Positions 27,956 through 36,045 of a DNA stretch of 64,000 nt are shown one piece after another (within the stretch, counting starts at the first letter, position 1; the number at the start of each line of letters is the position of its first letter). This DNA comes from Mesorhizobium caraganae. Its GTDB lineage: Bacteria; Pseudomonadota; Alphaproteobacteria; Rhizobiales; Rhizobiaceae. Location of the stretch: NCBI RefSeq assembly GCF_016836705.1, contig NZ_JAFCGY010000001.1:248001-312000 (forward strand), in the 5' to 3' direction. Position numbers and translations under genes: made by a program. Under the pieces are notes generated by a model. The model was not told the origin of the DNA and did not search any database. It was given only the letters and a program-made list of their open reading frames with translations.

Positions 27956-28591
27956 ATGGACACGCTCGCCAACGATCGGATCATGTCCGACGGCCCCGCC
28001 TCGCGGCGGCTGGTGGTGCTGATCGCGCTTGGCGACGTTGTTCGCGCTGAGCGCTTGGCTGCTGCGCTTGCCGCGAGCGACGATCTGTTGCCGGTCGCGG
28101 CCGGCAGCGGTGCGGCCGACGTCGCCATCGTCGACGGCAGCGGCGCTGATGCCGTTCCGGCCGCCACGCTGCGGGTGCTGCTGTCGGGGCGTGCCGGCGG
28201 CGAACGGCCTGCCGGCGAGGTGATGGCGGTCATGCCTGCCGGCGCGGACGATCTGCTGATCGCCGCGGCGGTGCGGCTGGCGGCGGCTGGCTATCGCGTC
28301 TCGGGCGACGGCGGTGGCGGGCGCCATGGGGATTTTCATGCTGGCGATGGCGAGCCTTTCGAGGAAGACCTCTCCGATGAACATGCCCCCCGACCGGCAC
28401 TGTCACCGCGCGAGGCCGAAGTGCTGGCGCTGCTTGCCGAGGGCGCGCCCAACAAAGTGATCGCGCGACGGCTGAACATCTCCGTGCACACGGCAAAGTT
28501 CCACGTCGCCGCGATCCTGATCAAGCTCGGCGCGGCGAACCGCACCGATGCGATCGCGATTGCCATGCGGCAGGGCCTGGTGCTGGTCTGA
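27956..28591 (+). CDS. LuxR-type regulator with degenerate receiver-like N-terminus
   Basis: 211 residues from ATG 27956 (GTG 27953 is an alternative; GAGAGGGG precedes both). The C-terminal 65 residues are a clear LuxR/FixJ HTH: LSPREAEVLALLAEGAPNKV, ISVHTAKFHVAAILIKLGAA, NRTDAIAIA. The N-terminal 130 residues have the size of a receiver domain (VVLIALGDVVRAERLAAALA) but no phosphoacceptor Asp cluster can be placed, and the strand ADVAIVDGSGA ends differently. It may thus act without a kinase. Its tight coupling to the pseudoprotease gene suggests control by protein-protein contact or proteolysis. Confidence 0.85.
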   Translation: MDTLANDRIMSDGPASRRLVVLIALGDVVRAERLAAALAASDDLLPVAAGSGAADVAIVDGSGADAVPAATLRVLLSGRAGGERPAGEVMAVMPAGADDLLIAAAVRLAAAGYRVSGDGGGGRHGDFHAGDGEPFEEDLSDEHAPRPALSPREAEVLALLAEGAPNKVIARRLNISVHTAKFHVAAILIKLGAANRTDAIAIAMRQGLVLV

Positions 28592-28597
28592 TGTTGC

Positions 28598-28987
28598 TCA
28601 AACCGCCGCTTCGATATCGGTCAGCCGGAAATCATCGCCCTTGAACAACAACGGCATGGCTTCGAGCCGTGCCGTGGCGTAGGCGATGCAGTCGCCGAAA
28701 TTCAGCGCCGCCGGATGCCGGCCCTTGCCATAGCGCAGGAAGGTCTGGCGGGCGACGGCAGCGTGGTCGGCGGTGAATGGGACGGTTTCGATCGAGGCGG
28801 TACGCAGGAACTGGTCGAGGCGATCCAAGATTTCATCTTCCCGGCGGCCAGCGAGCACCATCGTCGTTTCAAGCAAAGTTGGCGCTGCCAGCAGCCGTCT
28901 CTTGGCCTGAGTGATCGCCAGCACGAAACGGTCGTAGCCCGGCTCAAGGCGCAGAATGGCGACCAGAACCGAGGAATCGATGATCAT
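28598..28987 (-). CDS. vapC: VapC-type PIN ribonuclease toxin
   Basis: 129 residues with the PIN-domain acidic residues in order: Asp4 in MIIDSSVLVAIL, Glu in APTLLETTMVL and Asp near residue 98 in LNFGDCIAYATA, followed by LLFKGDDFRLTDI. Such toxins cleave RNA, often tRNA, when released from their antitoxin. Its start overlaps the antitoxin stop by 4 bases, the usual VapBC coupling. It ends 6 bp from the convergent LuxR-type gene. Confidence 0.93.
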   Translation of the reverse strand: MIIDSSVLVAILRLEPGYDRFVLAITQAKRRLLAAPTLLETTMVLAGRREDEILDRLDQFLRTASIETVPFTADHAAVARQTFLRYGKGRHPAALNFGDCIAYATARLEAMPLLFKGDDFRLTDIEAAV

Positions 28988-29250
28988 TTTGTCGGGATTC
29001 CGAGCTCATCGTAACCAAGGATTTCGTCGTCGGTCAGTGCGTTTTCACGTTCCGGGACGTTTCCACCACTGTCCGCAATCGCCATCAACCGCTGAAACAG
29101 GTCGCTGGCTTCGTCGCGTGGCACCAGCCGCTCGCGCGCGACCTCGCGCTCGAGGCTCTGACGGATAGCCTCTGTCACGGTCACGCGCCGGCGGCGGGCG
29201 AGTTCGCGCGCCAGTTGCTCGACTTCCATGTTCTTGATGGACAGCGCCAT
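28984..29250 (-). CDS. vapB: VapB-type antitoxin
   Basis: 88 residues: an N-terminal ribbon-helix-helix-like part (MALSIKNMEVEQLARELARR, then VTVTEAIRQSLERE) as in PSK/VapB antitoxins (PF07704), and an acidic C-terminal tail that should wrap the toxin. It should neutralise VapC and repress the operon through the inverted repeat immediately upstream. Transcribed first, overlapping vapC by 4 bases. Confidence 0.92.
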   Translation of the reverse strand: MALSIKNMEVEQLARELARRRRVTVTEAIRQSLEREVARERLVPRDEASDLFQRLMAIADSGGNVPERENALTDDEILGYDELGIPTK

Positions 29251-29251
29251 C

Positions 29252-29279
29252 TATATTCCACCTTTTTGCATAGAATATA
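29252..29279 (-). promoter_or_regulatory. Probable VapBC operator
   Basis: Inverted repeat TATATTC (29252-29258) and GAATATA (29273-29279) separated by 14 bp, starting one base before the vapB start codon. Position and arm length fit autoregulation by the VapBC complex. Confidence 0.6.
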
Positions 29280-29426
29280 TACCAAGCGCCTGACAAATCC
29301 TACAGGTTTCGGGCGCAGATCGATGTCAGCCTCCGCAGCGTCACCCATCGCTTCCCGCCGCAGGCCTTGTATCCCGCACCTGCGCGGGCAAGGATCGCGT
29401 AAAGAACCAAAGCCACTGGAGGAAAA

Positions 29427-30293
29427 ATGTCGCTGAACGGAAAGACGCTGTTCATCTCCGGCGGGTCGCGCGGCATTGGGCTGGCGATTGCGCTCAGGGC
29501 GGCGCGCGATGGCGCCAATGTGACGATCGCGGCCAAGACCGCCGAGCCGCATCCGAAGCTGCCAGGCACGATCTACACGGCTGCCGAAGAAATCGAGCAG
29601 GCCGGCGGCAAGGCGCTACCGGTTTTGTGCGACATCCGCGAGGAGGCGCAGGTTGCCGAGGCAGTCGCTAGAACCGTGGAAAAATTCGGCGGCATCGACA
29701 TCTGCGTCAACAATGCCAGCGCCATCCAGCTCACCGGGACGCTGGAAACCGACATGAAGCGTTACGATCTGATGCACCAGATCAACACGCGCGGCACTTT
29801 CCTGGTCTCGAAAATGTGCATTCCTCACCTGAAGTTGGCAACCAATCCTCACATTCTGAATCTGGCGCCGCCGCTCGACATGAATGCCAAGTGGTTCAAG
29901 AACCACGTCGCCTACACGATGGCCAAGTTCGGCATGTCGATGTGCACGCTGGGCATGAGCGCCGAGTTTGCCAAGAACGGCATCGCGGTCAATTCGCTGT
30001 GGCCGATCTCGACCATCGACACGGCGGCGGTGCGCAATCTGCTCGGCGGCGCGACGGTGGCGGCGATGAGCCGTTTGCCCGATATCATGGCCGATGCCGC
30101 ACATGCCATCTTCCTGCGGCCATCGCGCGAGACGACTGGCAATTTCTACATCGACGAAGAGGTGCTGCGCGCCGAGGGCGTGACGGACTTTTCGATCTAT
30201 TCGCCCAGTGCGACAGGATCGCTGGCCGGCGACTTTTTCGTGCCCGACGAGGTGTTTGCGAACGCGCTAACGAACGTCAAAAGCATTTACTAG
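29427..30293 (+). CDS. SDR family oxidoreductase (HSDL2-like)
   Basis: 288 residues; GGAGGAAAA precedes ATG 29427. The Rossmann motif is FISGGSRGIGLAIA (T/S-G-x-x-x-G-x-G), the structural motif is CVNNASAI (N-N-A-S), and the catalytic segment HVAYTMAKFGMSM gives Tyr-x-x-x-Lys. The length and the C-terminal FYIDEEVLRAEGVTDFSIYS match the subgroup near hydroxysteroid dehydrogenase-like protein 2. NAD(P)-dependent reduction of an unknown substrate in the cytosol is expected. Apparently monocistronic. Confidence 0.92.
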   Translation: MSLNGKTLFISGGSRGIGLAIALRAARDGANVTIAAKTAEPHPKLPGTIYTAAEEIEQAGGKALPVLCDIREEAQVAEAVARTVEKFGGIDICVNNASAIQLTGTLETDMKRYDLMHQINTRGTFLVSKMCIPHLKLATNPHILNLAPPLDMNAKWFKNHVAYTMAKFGMSMCTLGMSAEFAKNGIAVNSLWPISTIDTAAVRNLLGGATVAAMSRLPDIMADAAHAIFLRPSRETTGNFYIDEEVLRAEGVTDFSIYSPSATGSLAGDFFVPDEVFANALTNVKSIY

Positions 30294-30347
30294 CCGGTTT
30301 CACGCGCGTCTGCGCTGGCTCCCGTCTGTCTGCCGCACCTTCTCCGT

Positions 30348-30872
30348 TCACGGGGAAACGGCCTCAGTCTTCTTGCCTTTGGCCAGGCCCATCAGCCGGT
30401 CGATATAGGCGAGCATGAACGCCGAAACGACGAAGGCGAGGTGGATGATGGTCAGCCACATCAGCTGGTCGGTCGTGTACGAGGCAGAGTTGAGGAACAC
30501 CTGCAACAGGTGGATCGAGGAAATGGCGACGATGGTCGAGGCAACCTTGACCTTGAGCGAGCCGACATCGATCGTGCCGAGCCAATGGACCTCGCCGTCA
30601 TTCTCGTCGAAGCGGCTGACGAAGTTCTCGTAGCCGGAGATAATGACCATGACCACCAGCGAGGCGACAAGTGCCGCATCGATGAGGCCGAGCATTTTCA
30701 GGATGGTGTCGGTGTCGCCGAGCGTAAAGGCGAGGGTGATAAACTCATAGAGCTTCTTGCCGAAGGATAGTGCGTAGACGGCCAATGCCAGGGCCAGCCC
30801 GATGTAGAAAACGACCAGCAGCCAGCGCGAGGCGAGAATGATCGATTCGATGGCAAGTTCGAGACGTTTCAT
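30348..30872 (-). CDS. UPF0114 (YqhA) family membrane protein
   Basis: 174 residues with about four membrane spans. IESIILASRWLLVVFYIGLA, the central SGYENFVSRFD and the block GTIDVGSLKVKVASTIVAIS are diagnostic of UPF0114/TIGR00645. Function is unknown; an inner membrane location is clear. It is convergent with the SDR gene. A minus-strand terminator lies about 80 bp upstream of it and isolates it from the OmpA-domain gene. Confidence 0.93.
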   Translation of the reverse strand: MKRLELAIESIILASRWLLVVFYIGLALALAVYALSFGKKLYEFITLAFTLGDTDTILKMLGLIDAALVASLVVMVIISGYENFVSRFDENDGEVHWLGTIDVGSLKVKVASTIVAISSIHLLQVFLNSASYTTDQLMWLTIIHLAFVVSAFMLAYIDRLMGLAKGKKTEAVSP

Positions 30873-30952
30873 GCAGCGGTTCCGGTCAGCTTTCTGCGGT
30901 CGAATGGGTATTTCGGCCAGCCCGCCCCGGTTTGCAAGGCTAATTGTAGTGC

Positions 30953-30981
30953 AAAAAACCCCGCCGGGAGGGCCGGCGGGG
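30953..30981 (-). terminator. Minus-strand terminator upstream of the UPF0114 gene
   Basis: Perfect 9-bp stem (30959-30967 with 30973-30981, CCCCGCCGG and CCGGCGGGG) followed on the minus strand by six T (30953-30958). It probably ends the transcript of the OmpA-domain gene, whose stop is 216 bases away. Confidence 0.85.
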
Positions 30982-31120
30982 CTCAGTGCATCCCGCTGGA
31001 GTCGGGACGGGGCAGGGAACGCCCAGTCGTGAATCTGGGGTGAGCGGCCTTGCGATTCAATGAGCCGGCTCTAATGCTTGCACAATTCTTGTTGACTGGC
31101 TGGCGGTTCGTACATCCACC
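30982..31120 (+). other. Intergenic segment that may encode a small RNA
   Basis: Part of a 324-bp gene-free gap between two minus-strand genes. It ends in a strong plus-strand terminator although no plus-strand gene lies upstream within the gap. A possible promoter is TTGCGA (31050-31055), 16 bp, TAATGC (31072-31077), which would give a transcript of about 70 nt with an unpaired CCACC just before the terminator stem. This is inference from the orphan terminator; no homologue is claimed. Confidence 0.35.
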
Positions 31121-31152
31121 CCCATCCCGGTCTACCGGGATGGGTCCTTTTT
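31121..31152 (+). terminator. Orphan plus-strand terminator
   Basis: Perfect 10-bp stem CCCATCCCGG (31121-31130) with CCGGGATGGG (31135-31144), loop TCTA, then TCCTTTTT. There is no T run on the other strand, so it acts on plus-strand transcription, yet the neighbouring genes are both on the minus strand. Confidence 0.8.
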
Positions 31153-31196
31153 GTTGATCTATTCCAGAAAGCCACTCAAGCTATTGGAAAAGCAGA

Positions 31197-33392
31197 TCAA
31201 TTGTTGCTCGCCACGGGCGCCACCAACGAGGTGATGCGGCGGATGGCGACGCGGCGGTTCTCGCGGTTGGGCGCCGTCGTGTTCACCTTCAAATACTCCT
31301 CGCCATAACCCTGCGTGGTCAGGTTCTCCGGCGGGATGCCGAAGGCATTGGTCAACGCTTCGGCGACCGACTCGGCGCGGCGGTCGGACAGAGCAAGGTT
31401 CGCCTCCGGCGTTCCGACCGCGTCGGTGTGGCCTTCGATGAGGAAGGTTTCGGCCGGGTTCTTCTTCAACAGCTTCTCCATGGCGCTGGCGACGCCTTCC
31501 AGTTTCTGCACTTCGGTGTCGGAGATCGAGGCCGAGCCAAATTCGAAGTTCAGCGTGTCGAGGTCGACGCGCCGCGCGATGTCACGCACACGCGCCGAGC
31601 GCTTCACCTCGTCGATCGAATAGAGGCGCTGGACCCTCTCCACCGGCGGCTGTTCGAGGAAGGTGTAGTAGTCGTCCGGATCCTCCACATCCTCCGAATC
31701 CAGAATGTAGTCCCGACGCGAGATGTCGAGCCGCATCGGCGGCAGGTCGTCGCCGGGATCGCGCCAGTCGCTGTCATCCTCATAGTGCCGCTCGTCGACA
31801 TAGCTCAGCACATATTCGCGTCCATCCGGCGCAATGCGCGAACGCTGGATGACGTCGCCATAGCGGTTGCGGATGGTGACGATCCGGACACCGTTGTCAC
31901 GCTCGACGATTTCCCGGGTGCGATCGCCCGACAGATCCTCATAGTAGACGTTCCTGGCGCCGCGGGTCATGCGCGGGGCGTCATTGCTCTGGACGAATGT
32001 CTGGTTGTTGAACTGCAGGATGACGCGGTCGCCGAGTTCCCTGACGACGTCGACGCCTTTCGGACGCCGGCGGTCGCGAACGTTCTCATCGGGTGCACGC
32101 TCTACGCGCTTGCCCTTTTCCTCCGTCACCGGCGCGATCTTTTCAAGCTGGATTGCCTGTTGGGCCGACTTGTCGTCGGTGGGCGGCGGTCCCTGGTCGA
32201 CCGGGGCAGGCTTAGGAGCCTGCGCCTGCTCGCCATTCTGCTGGGCGGGCTGGTTGGCCAACTCGCCATTGGCATTCTCGCCTCCCTGCTGGCCGTTCTT
32301 GCCCTTGCGCTTGCGCAGGACGTCCTTCTGGCTGTCGAGGATGGGGGCTGCGTTCTTGTCGGCCGGGGCTTCACCTTGGGCCGCATTTTCGCCCTGAGCT
32401 GGCTGTTCGCCCTGGGCTGGCTGTTCGCCGGTCACCGGCTGCTGGCCATTGGAGGGTTGTTCGGCCTTCGACGGTTGTTCTTCGGTGGCCGGCTGCTCTC
32501 CCGTCACCGGCTGTTCGCCGACAGGCTTGTTGCCGCGCTTCTTCTTGCCCTGAGGCTGTTCGCCCTGGGCGGGTGCTGCCTGCTGCTCAGGCTGAAGCGG
32601 TTCCGCCTGCGGAACCGGCTCGCCGGCGGGCGCTTGCTTCTTGGCTGGCGCCTGTTCGGCGGGTGCGGCTTCGATCTGCTGATCCTGCTTACGCTTCTTG
32701 CGCAGGGACTGCGAGTTGTTGTCGTTTGCCGGAGCCGCCTGCTCGGCGGGCTGTTCGGCAGGTGCGGCCTCGATCTGCTGCTGCTGATCGCGCTTCTTCC
32801 TGCGCGGCTTGATCGGCTGCTCTTCGTTTGCTGGCGCTGCCTGTTCGGCGGGCTGTTCGGCAGGTGCGGCCTCGATCTGCTGCTGCTGGTCGCGCTTCTT
32901 CCTGCGCGGCTTGATCGGCTGCTCTTCGTTTGCCGGAGCCGCCTGCTCGGCAGGCTGTTCGGCAGGTGCGGCCTCGATCTGCTGCTGCTGATCGCGTTTC
33001 TTCCTGCGCGGTAGCTGCTCTTCGATGGCAGGCGCGGCCTTTTCGGCCGGAGCCTGTTCGGTCTGCTGTTGCTGGTCGCGCTTCTTCCTGCGCGGCTGCT
33101 GTTGCTGCTCGCCCTGCGCTGGCGCGGCCTGCTCCGCCGGCGCGGATTCTGTTTGCTGCTGCTGGTCGCGCTTCTTTCTCTTGGGCTGTTCCGGCTCCCC
33201 CTGCTGTTTCTGTGCACAAGCCTCGGCCGATTCACCCTCGGCGCAAGGGGCCTGAGCCAATATCAGCGGCGCGGCCGTGTGCTGCAAGGGGCCGAAAACG
33301 GCGTTGCCCTGCAGCGGGGAGGCGCCCAACGGCGCGGATGCCATCAGCAGGCCAAGTGCCGTACCTGCCAGTACCCGTGGTTGGCGTTTCAT
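31197..33392 (-). CDS. OmpA-domain protein with tandem Lys/Gln-rich repeats
   Basis: 731 residues from ATG 33392 (GGAGAATTCGTG upstream). A signal peptide ([20 protein letters not shown]) is followed by about 350 low-complexity residues dominated by six KKRxQQQQ/APAEQ repeats, three of them near-identical 34-residue units, then Gln/Gly/Pro-rich spacers. Residues about 470-600 are a folded, charged domain ([20 protein letters not shown]). The C-terminal 120 residues are an OmpA-like peptidoglycan-binding domain ([20 protein letters not shown] and [10 protein letters not shown]). It is likely exported and anchored at the cell wall or outer membrane, with the repeats as a flexible basic linker. 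Confidence 0.9.
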   Translation of the reverse strand: MKRQPRVLAGTALGLLMASAPLGASPLQGNAVFGPLQHTAAPLILAQAPCAEGESAEACAQKQQGEPEQPKRKKRDQQQQTESAPAEQAAPAQGEQQQQPRRKKRDQQQQTEQAPAEKAAPAIEEQLPRRKKRDQQQQIEAAPAEQPAEQAAPANEEQPIKPRRKKRDQQQQIEAAPAEQPAEQAAPANEEQPIKPRRKKRDQQQQIEAAPAEQPAEQAAPANDNNSQSLRKKRKQDQQIEAAPAEQAPAKKQAPAGEPVPQAEPLQPEQQAAPAQGEQPQGKKKRGNKPVGEQPVTGEQPATEEQPSKAEQPSNGQQPVTGEQPAQGEQPAQGENAAQGEAPADKNAAPILDSQKDVLRKRKGKNGQQGGENANGELANQPAQQNGEQAQAPKPAPVDQGPPPTDDKSAQQAIQLEKIAPVTEEKGKRVERAPDENVRDRRRPKGVDVVRELGDRVILQFNNQTFVQSNDAPRMTRGARNVYYEDLSGDRTREIVERDNGVRIVTIRNRYGDVIQRSRIAPDGREYVLSYVDERHYEDDSDWRDPGDDLPPMRLDISRRDYILDSEDVEDPDDYYTFLEQPPVERVQRLYSIDEVKRSARVRDIARRVDLDTLNFEFGSASISDTEVQKLEGVASAMEKLLKKNPAETFLIEGHTDAVGTPEANLALSDRRAESVAEALTNAFGIPPENLTTQGYGEEYLKVNTTAPNRENRRVAIRRITSLVAPVASNN
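32690..33190 (-). repeat. In-gene tandem repeat of 102-bp units
   Basis: Inside the OmpA-domain gene the block encoding [18 protein letters not shown] recurs at exact 102-bp spacing (for example the shared CGCTTCTTCC or CGTTTCTTCC at 32791, 32893 and 32995), with two diverged units on the N-terminal side and one on the C-terminal side. Near-identity of the middle units implies recent slippage or recombination, so copy number is likely to vary between strains. Confidence 0.85.
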
Positions 33393-33591
33393 CACGAATT
33401 CTCCTTGTGGGGTCCCATCCCTGCCCAAACTTTCATCAGCCGGATTGGTTCCGGTTCGTGGACATTACCGACAACGAAGGACGATTGACCGGCCTTTTGA
33501 AGGCAACTTCATGTTCTTCGTATGGTGCGGGCGGCATTTGCGGCGGCGGTACAGCTTGACCTCACCGCCAGCGAGGGCCACATCTCAGCCC

Positions 33592-34041
33592 ATGGTGGAA
33601 ACCCCGTTCTGGAAAACCAAGACGCTGGAAGCAATGACGCCGGCCGAGTGGGAATCGCTCTGCGACGGCTGCGGCAAATGCTGCCTGTCGAAACTCGAGG
33701 ACGAAGATACCGGCGAGATCTACTGGACATCAGTCGGCTGCCGTCTGTTCGACGGGCAAACCTGCCGCTGTTCGGACTATGCCAACCGGCTGGCGCGCGT
33801 GCCGGACTGCGTCGGGCTGACGCCGCAGAATGTGCGCACCATCAGCTGGCTGCCAAAAACCTGCGCCTACCGGCTGGTTGCCGAGGGGCACGATCTCTAC
33901 TGGTGGCACAGGCTGGTGTCGGGAAGTGCCGAGACCGTGCATGAAGCCGGCATTTCCATGCGCGGCCGCGTCCGCGCCAGCGAGACCGATCTTGCCGAGC
34001 CGGACGACTATTTCGACTATATGCTCGACGACGAGCCCTAG
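33592..34041 (+). CDS. YcgN/UPF0260 cysteine-cluster protein
   Basis: 149 residues from ATG 33592. The pattern [20 protein letters not shown], then [25 protein letters not shown] and [13 protein letters not shown] is the conserved cysteine arrangement of UPF0260. The clustered cysteines suggest a zinc or iron-sulfur site; no biochemical role is established. Cytosolic, no signal peptide. It is divergent from the OmpA-domain gene and followed by a palindromic repeat. Confidence 0.92.
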   Translation: MVETPFWKTKTLEAMTPAEWESLCDGCGKCCLSKLEDEDTGEIYWTSVGCRLFDGQTCRCSDYANRLARVPDCVGLTPQNVRTISWLPKTCAYRLVAEGHDLYWWHRLVSGSAETVHEAGISMRGRVRASETDLAEPDDYFDYMLDDEP

Positions 34042-34053
34042 TTGAAAGTGATA

Positions 34054-34120
34054 GAGCATGATGTCTGGACAAACACTGTTTGTCCCAGAAAACCGCTTCA
34101 CACTTTTCGGCATCATGCTC
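34054..34120. repeat. Short palindromic extragenic repeat, copy 4 (variant)
   Basis: Outer arms GAGCATGATG and CATCATGCTC flank a core AAAACCGCTTCACACTTTTCGG related to copies 2 and 3, plus an extra inner hairpin GGACAAACACTGTTTGTCC (34067-34085). It lies 13 bp after the YcgN-type stop. Confidence 0.7.
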
Positions 34121-34342
34121 AAGCGTCTGGAACGGATGCAGCCGCCGCCCGTTCTGGGATGACCGGACTTTTTTGAGACTCCAAGTCGTTTGCAGCGGTG
34201 GAAGGGGCGGTTGCTTTCGACCTGTCCGGCAGATTAACCGAAAATGAACGGCCGGTTCGCAAAGAGTTCAGACTGCAAGGAGCATTCTCCCCCCATCGGT
34301 TCGACGAAGACGGGCGCCAGCCCTCAACAAGGAGAGAAGACA

Positions 34343-34687
34343 ATGTTCAACACGATCAAAACGGCAGCCCTTTCGGGTCTCGTAGCCCTCGGCACGCTTG
34401 CCGCCGTGCCCGCCCATGCGGACTCGATCTATCTCGGCTTCGGCAACAATCATGACCGCCGCACCGGCGTCTATATCGGCGACGACGATGACGGCTACCG
34501 CCGCGAGCGCAGCTGGCGTCGTTGCTCGCCGGAGCGCGCCCTCGACAAGGCCGAGCGCATGGGCCTGCACCGCGTCCGCCTCGTCGACGTCAATCGCCGC
34601 GTCGTGAAGGTCGCCGGCCGCCAGTATGGTGATCGCGTGGTGGTCGTGTTCGCCAATGAGCGCGGTTGCCCGGTAATCTATCGCTAA
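34343..34687 (+). CDS. Small secreted basic protein
   Basis: 114 residues from ATG 34343, with AAGGAGAGAAG upstream. A signal peptide (KTAALSGLVALGTLAAVPAH, cleavage after AHA) precedes a mature part rich in Arg and Asp (GDDDDGYRRERSW), with two cysteines (RRCSPERALDKAERMGLHRV and GCPVIYR) placed to form a disulfide. The central helix-plus-strand pattern recurs in many rhizobial small periplasmic proteins, but I cannot name a family. Followed by a terminator. Confidence 0.75.
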   Translation: MFNTIKTAALSGLVALGTLAAVPAHADSIYLGFGNNHDRRTGVYIGDDDDGYRRERSWRRCSPERALDKAERMGLHRVRLVDVNRRVVKVAGRQYGDRVVVVFANERGCPVIYR

Positions 34688-34791
34688 GGCAGGAGACTGA
34701 TCTGCTGATGAAGATCAGTCTGGAGGCATGATCCTCTGCGAGGGTCGGCCAGCAGCCCCTTTCCCATAGCGCGGAAGGGTGCGGCTCGAAG

Positions 34792-34824
34792 AAAACCCCG
34801 AAGGACCATGTCCTCCGGGGTTTT
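34792..34824. terminator. Bidirectional terminator
   Basis: Stem AAAACCCCG (34792-34800) with CGGGGTTTT (34816-34824), extended inside by AGGA and TCCT around CCATG. T runs are present on both strands. It lies between the convergent small secreted protein gene and the SIMPL gene. Confidence 0.85.
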
Positions 34825-34894
34825 CATATTTGATGCTAAGACACCGGCCAGTTCGGCCCGCAGCATGCTGCGGGCCTTGCAGGTTTGGATAAGC

Positions 34895-35605
34895 CTATTT
34901 GAGCTCGAAGGTCACTGTGACCTGCACCGCGTAGGCATTTTCGCCGGCTTGTACCGGAACCGCCGCGCCCGCCGCATCGAAGGCCTTAGCGTTGATCGGC
35001 ATCGGCGCCGGGGCGATGTTCTGCTCGGTGATTTCCAGCACCTGGCCGATGCTGACGCCGGCAGCCCCGGCCAGCGTCTTGGCCTTGGCCATGGCGTCGG
35101 CGACCGCTTTCTTGCGGGCCTCGGTGACGGCGGCCTTCGGATCCTCGTTGGAGAACGAGATGCCGCCGCCCTGGTTGACGCCGAGCGACACCGCCTTGTC
35201 GAGAATCTCGCCGGTCTTGTCGATGTCGCGGATGCGCACGGAGAGCGTGTTGGTCACTTGGTAGGCGACAAGCTCGGCTTCCTGGCTGCCGTCGGGCTTG
35301 TTGGTGTAGTTGTAACGCGGGTTGATCTGGATGCCGGCGGTCTGCAGGTCGCGGTCCTTGATCCCTGCCGATTTCATTGCCGCGATCACGGCGGCCATCG
35401 CGTCATTGTTGGCGTCGAGTGCCGCGCGTGCCGTCTTGGCCTCGCGCATGACGCTGAGCGTCAGCAGTGCCAGGTCGGGCGCTACAGTCGACTGGCCTTC
35501 ACCCGACACGATGATGCGGGGCGGGGGCAGCGAATCGGCAGCGGCGGCAATAGCCGGAAAAGCGATCGCCGCGGCAAGTGCGAGCGGCAAAAGATGTCTG
35601 GTCAT
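34895..35605 (-). CDS. SIMPL (DUF541) domain periplasmic protein
   Basis: 236 residues. The signal peptide LLPLALAAAIAFPAIAAAA is followed by IIVSGEGQSTVAPDLALLTL, the standard beginning of SIMPL proteins, then YQVTNTLSVRIRDIDKTGEI and the helical ARKKAVADAMAKAKTLAGAA. E. coli YggE and Brucella BP26 belong here; they form ring oligomers in the periplasm and are linked to oxidative stress or channel-like assemblies. Monocistronic; the terminator lies 70 bp after the stop. Confidence 0.92.
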   Translation of the reverse strand: MTRHLLPLALAAAIAFPAIAAAADSLPPPRIIVSGEGQSTVAPDLALLTLSVMREAKTARAALDANNDAMAAVIAAMKSAGIKDRDLQTAGIQINPRYNYTNKPDGSQEAELVAYQVTNTLSVRIRDIDKTGEILDKAVSLGVNQGGGISFSNEDPKAAVTEARKKAVADAMAKAKTLAGAAGVSIGQVLEITEQNIAPAPMPINAKAFDAAGAAVPVQAGENAYAVQVTVTFELK

Positions 35606-35647
35606 TAAAATCTCCTCGGTCTGCGATCCAGTCGCGCCTGTCGACTA

Positions 35648-35696
35648 GAGCATGATGCCGAAAAGTGTGAAGCGGTTTTCGGACGACATCATGCTC
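35648..35696. repeat. Short palindromic extragenic repeat, copy 5 (variant)
   Basis: GAGCATGATGCCGAAAAGTG, then TGAAGCGGTTTTCGG and ACGACATCATGCTC. Same subtype as copy 4 in the opposite orientation but without its extra inner hairpin. It lies between the SIMPL gene and the tRNA. Confidence 0.75.
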
Positions 35697-35853
35697 TACT
35701 TCTTTGATTTAGAGACGGATTCAGATTTCAGGTCGAACAGACCTGAAATCATCCGGCTCTAGGATGCGAATATGGGCTGATTTGGGCGATCTCGGCCAGC
35801 CTGTCCGGAAAGCCTTGTGCCGCGTAAGGAAAAACACTAATCCAGCGCGCGTG

Positions 35854-35929
35854 GGGCCTGTAGCTCAATGGTTAGAGCCGGCGGCTCATAACCGCTTGGT
35901 TGGGGGTTCGAGTCCCTCCGGGCCCACCA
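35854..35929 (+). tRNA. tRNA with CAU anticodon, probably tRNA-Ile2
   Basis: A 76-nt cloverleaf: acceptor stem GGGCCTG (35854-35860) pairs with CGGGCCC (35919-35925), T-loop GGTTCGAGTCC, encoded CCA at 35927-35929, anticodon loop CTCATAA. The anticodon stem and variable region (GCGGCTCATAACCGCTTGG) match the tRNA-Ile2 type, whose C34 is changed to lysidine by TilS to read AUA, better than elongator or initiator tRNA-Met. Its 3' end is the probable integration site of the island that follows. Confidence 0.88.
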
Positions 35930-36045
35930 TAACCATTGATTTTATTATTGAAATTTGGGCTTTGCCCACGGCTTGCCCACGCTTTGCCCACGGTTGATGC
36001 CAACCGCAAAAAAGCGACCAAAGCCGGATGCTTCGCAATTCCTTC

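Noticed and set aside
32690..33190. CRISPR-like array
   Set aside because: The regular 102-bp repeats are an in-frame coding repeat of the OmpA-domain protein, with no variable spacers; no CRISPR or cas gene was seen anywhere.
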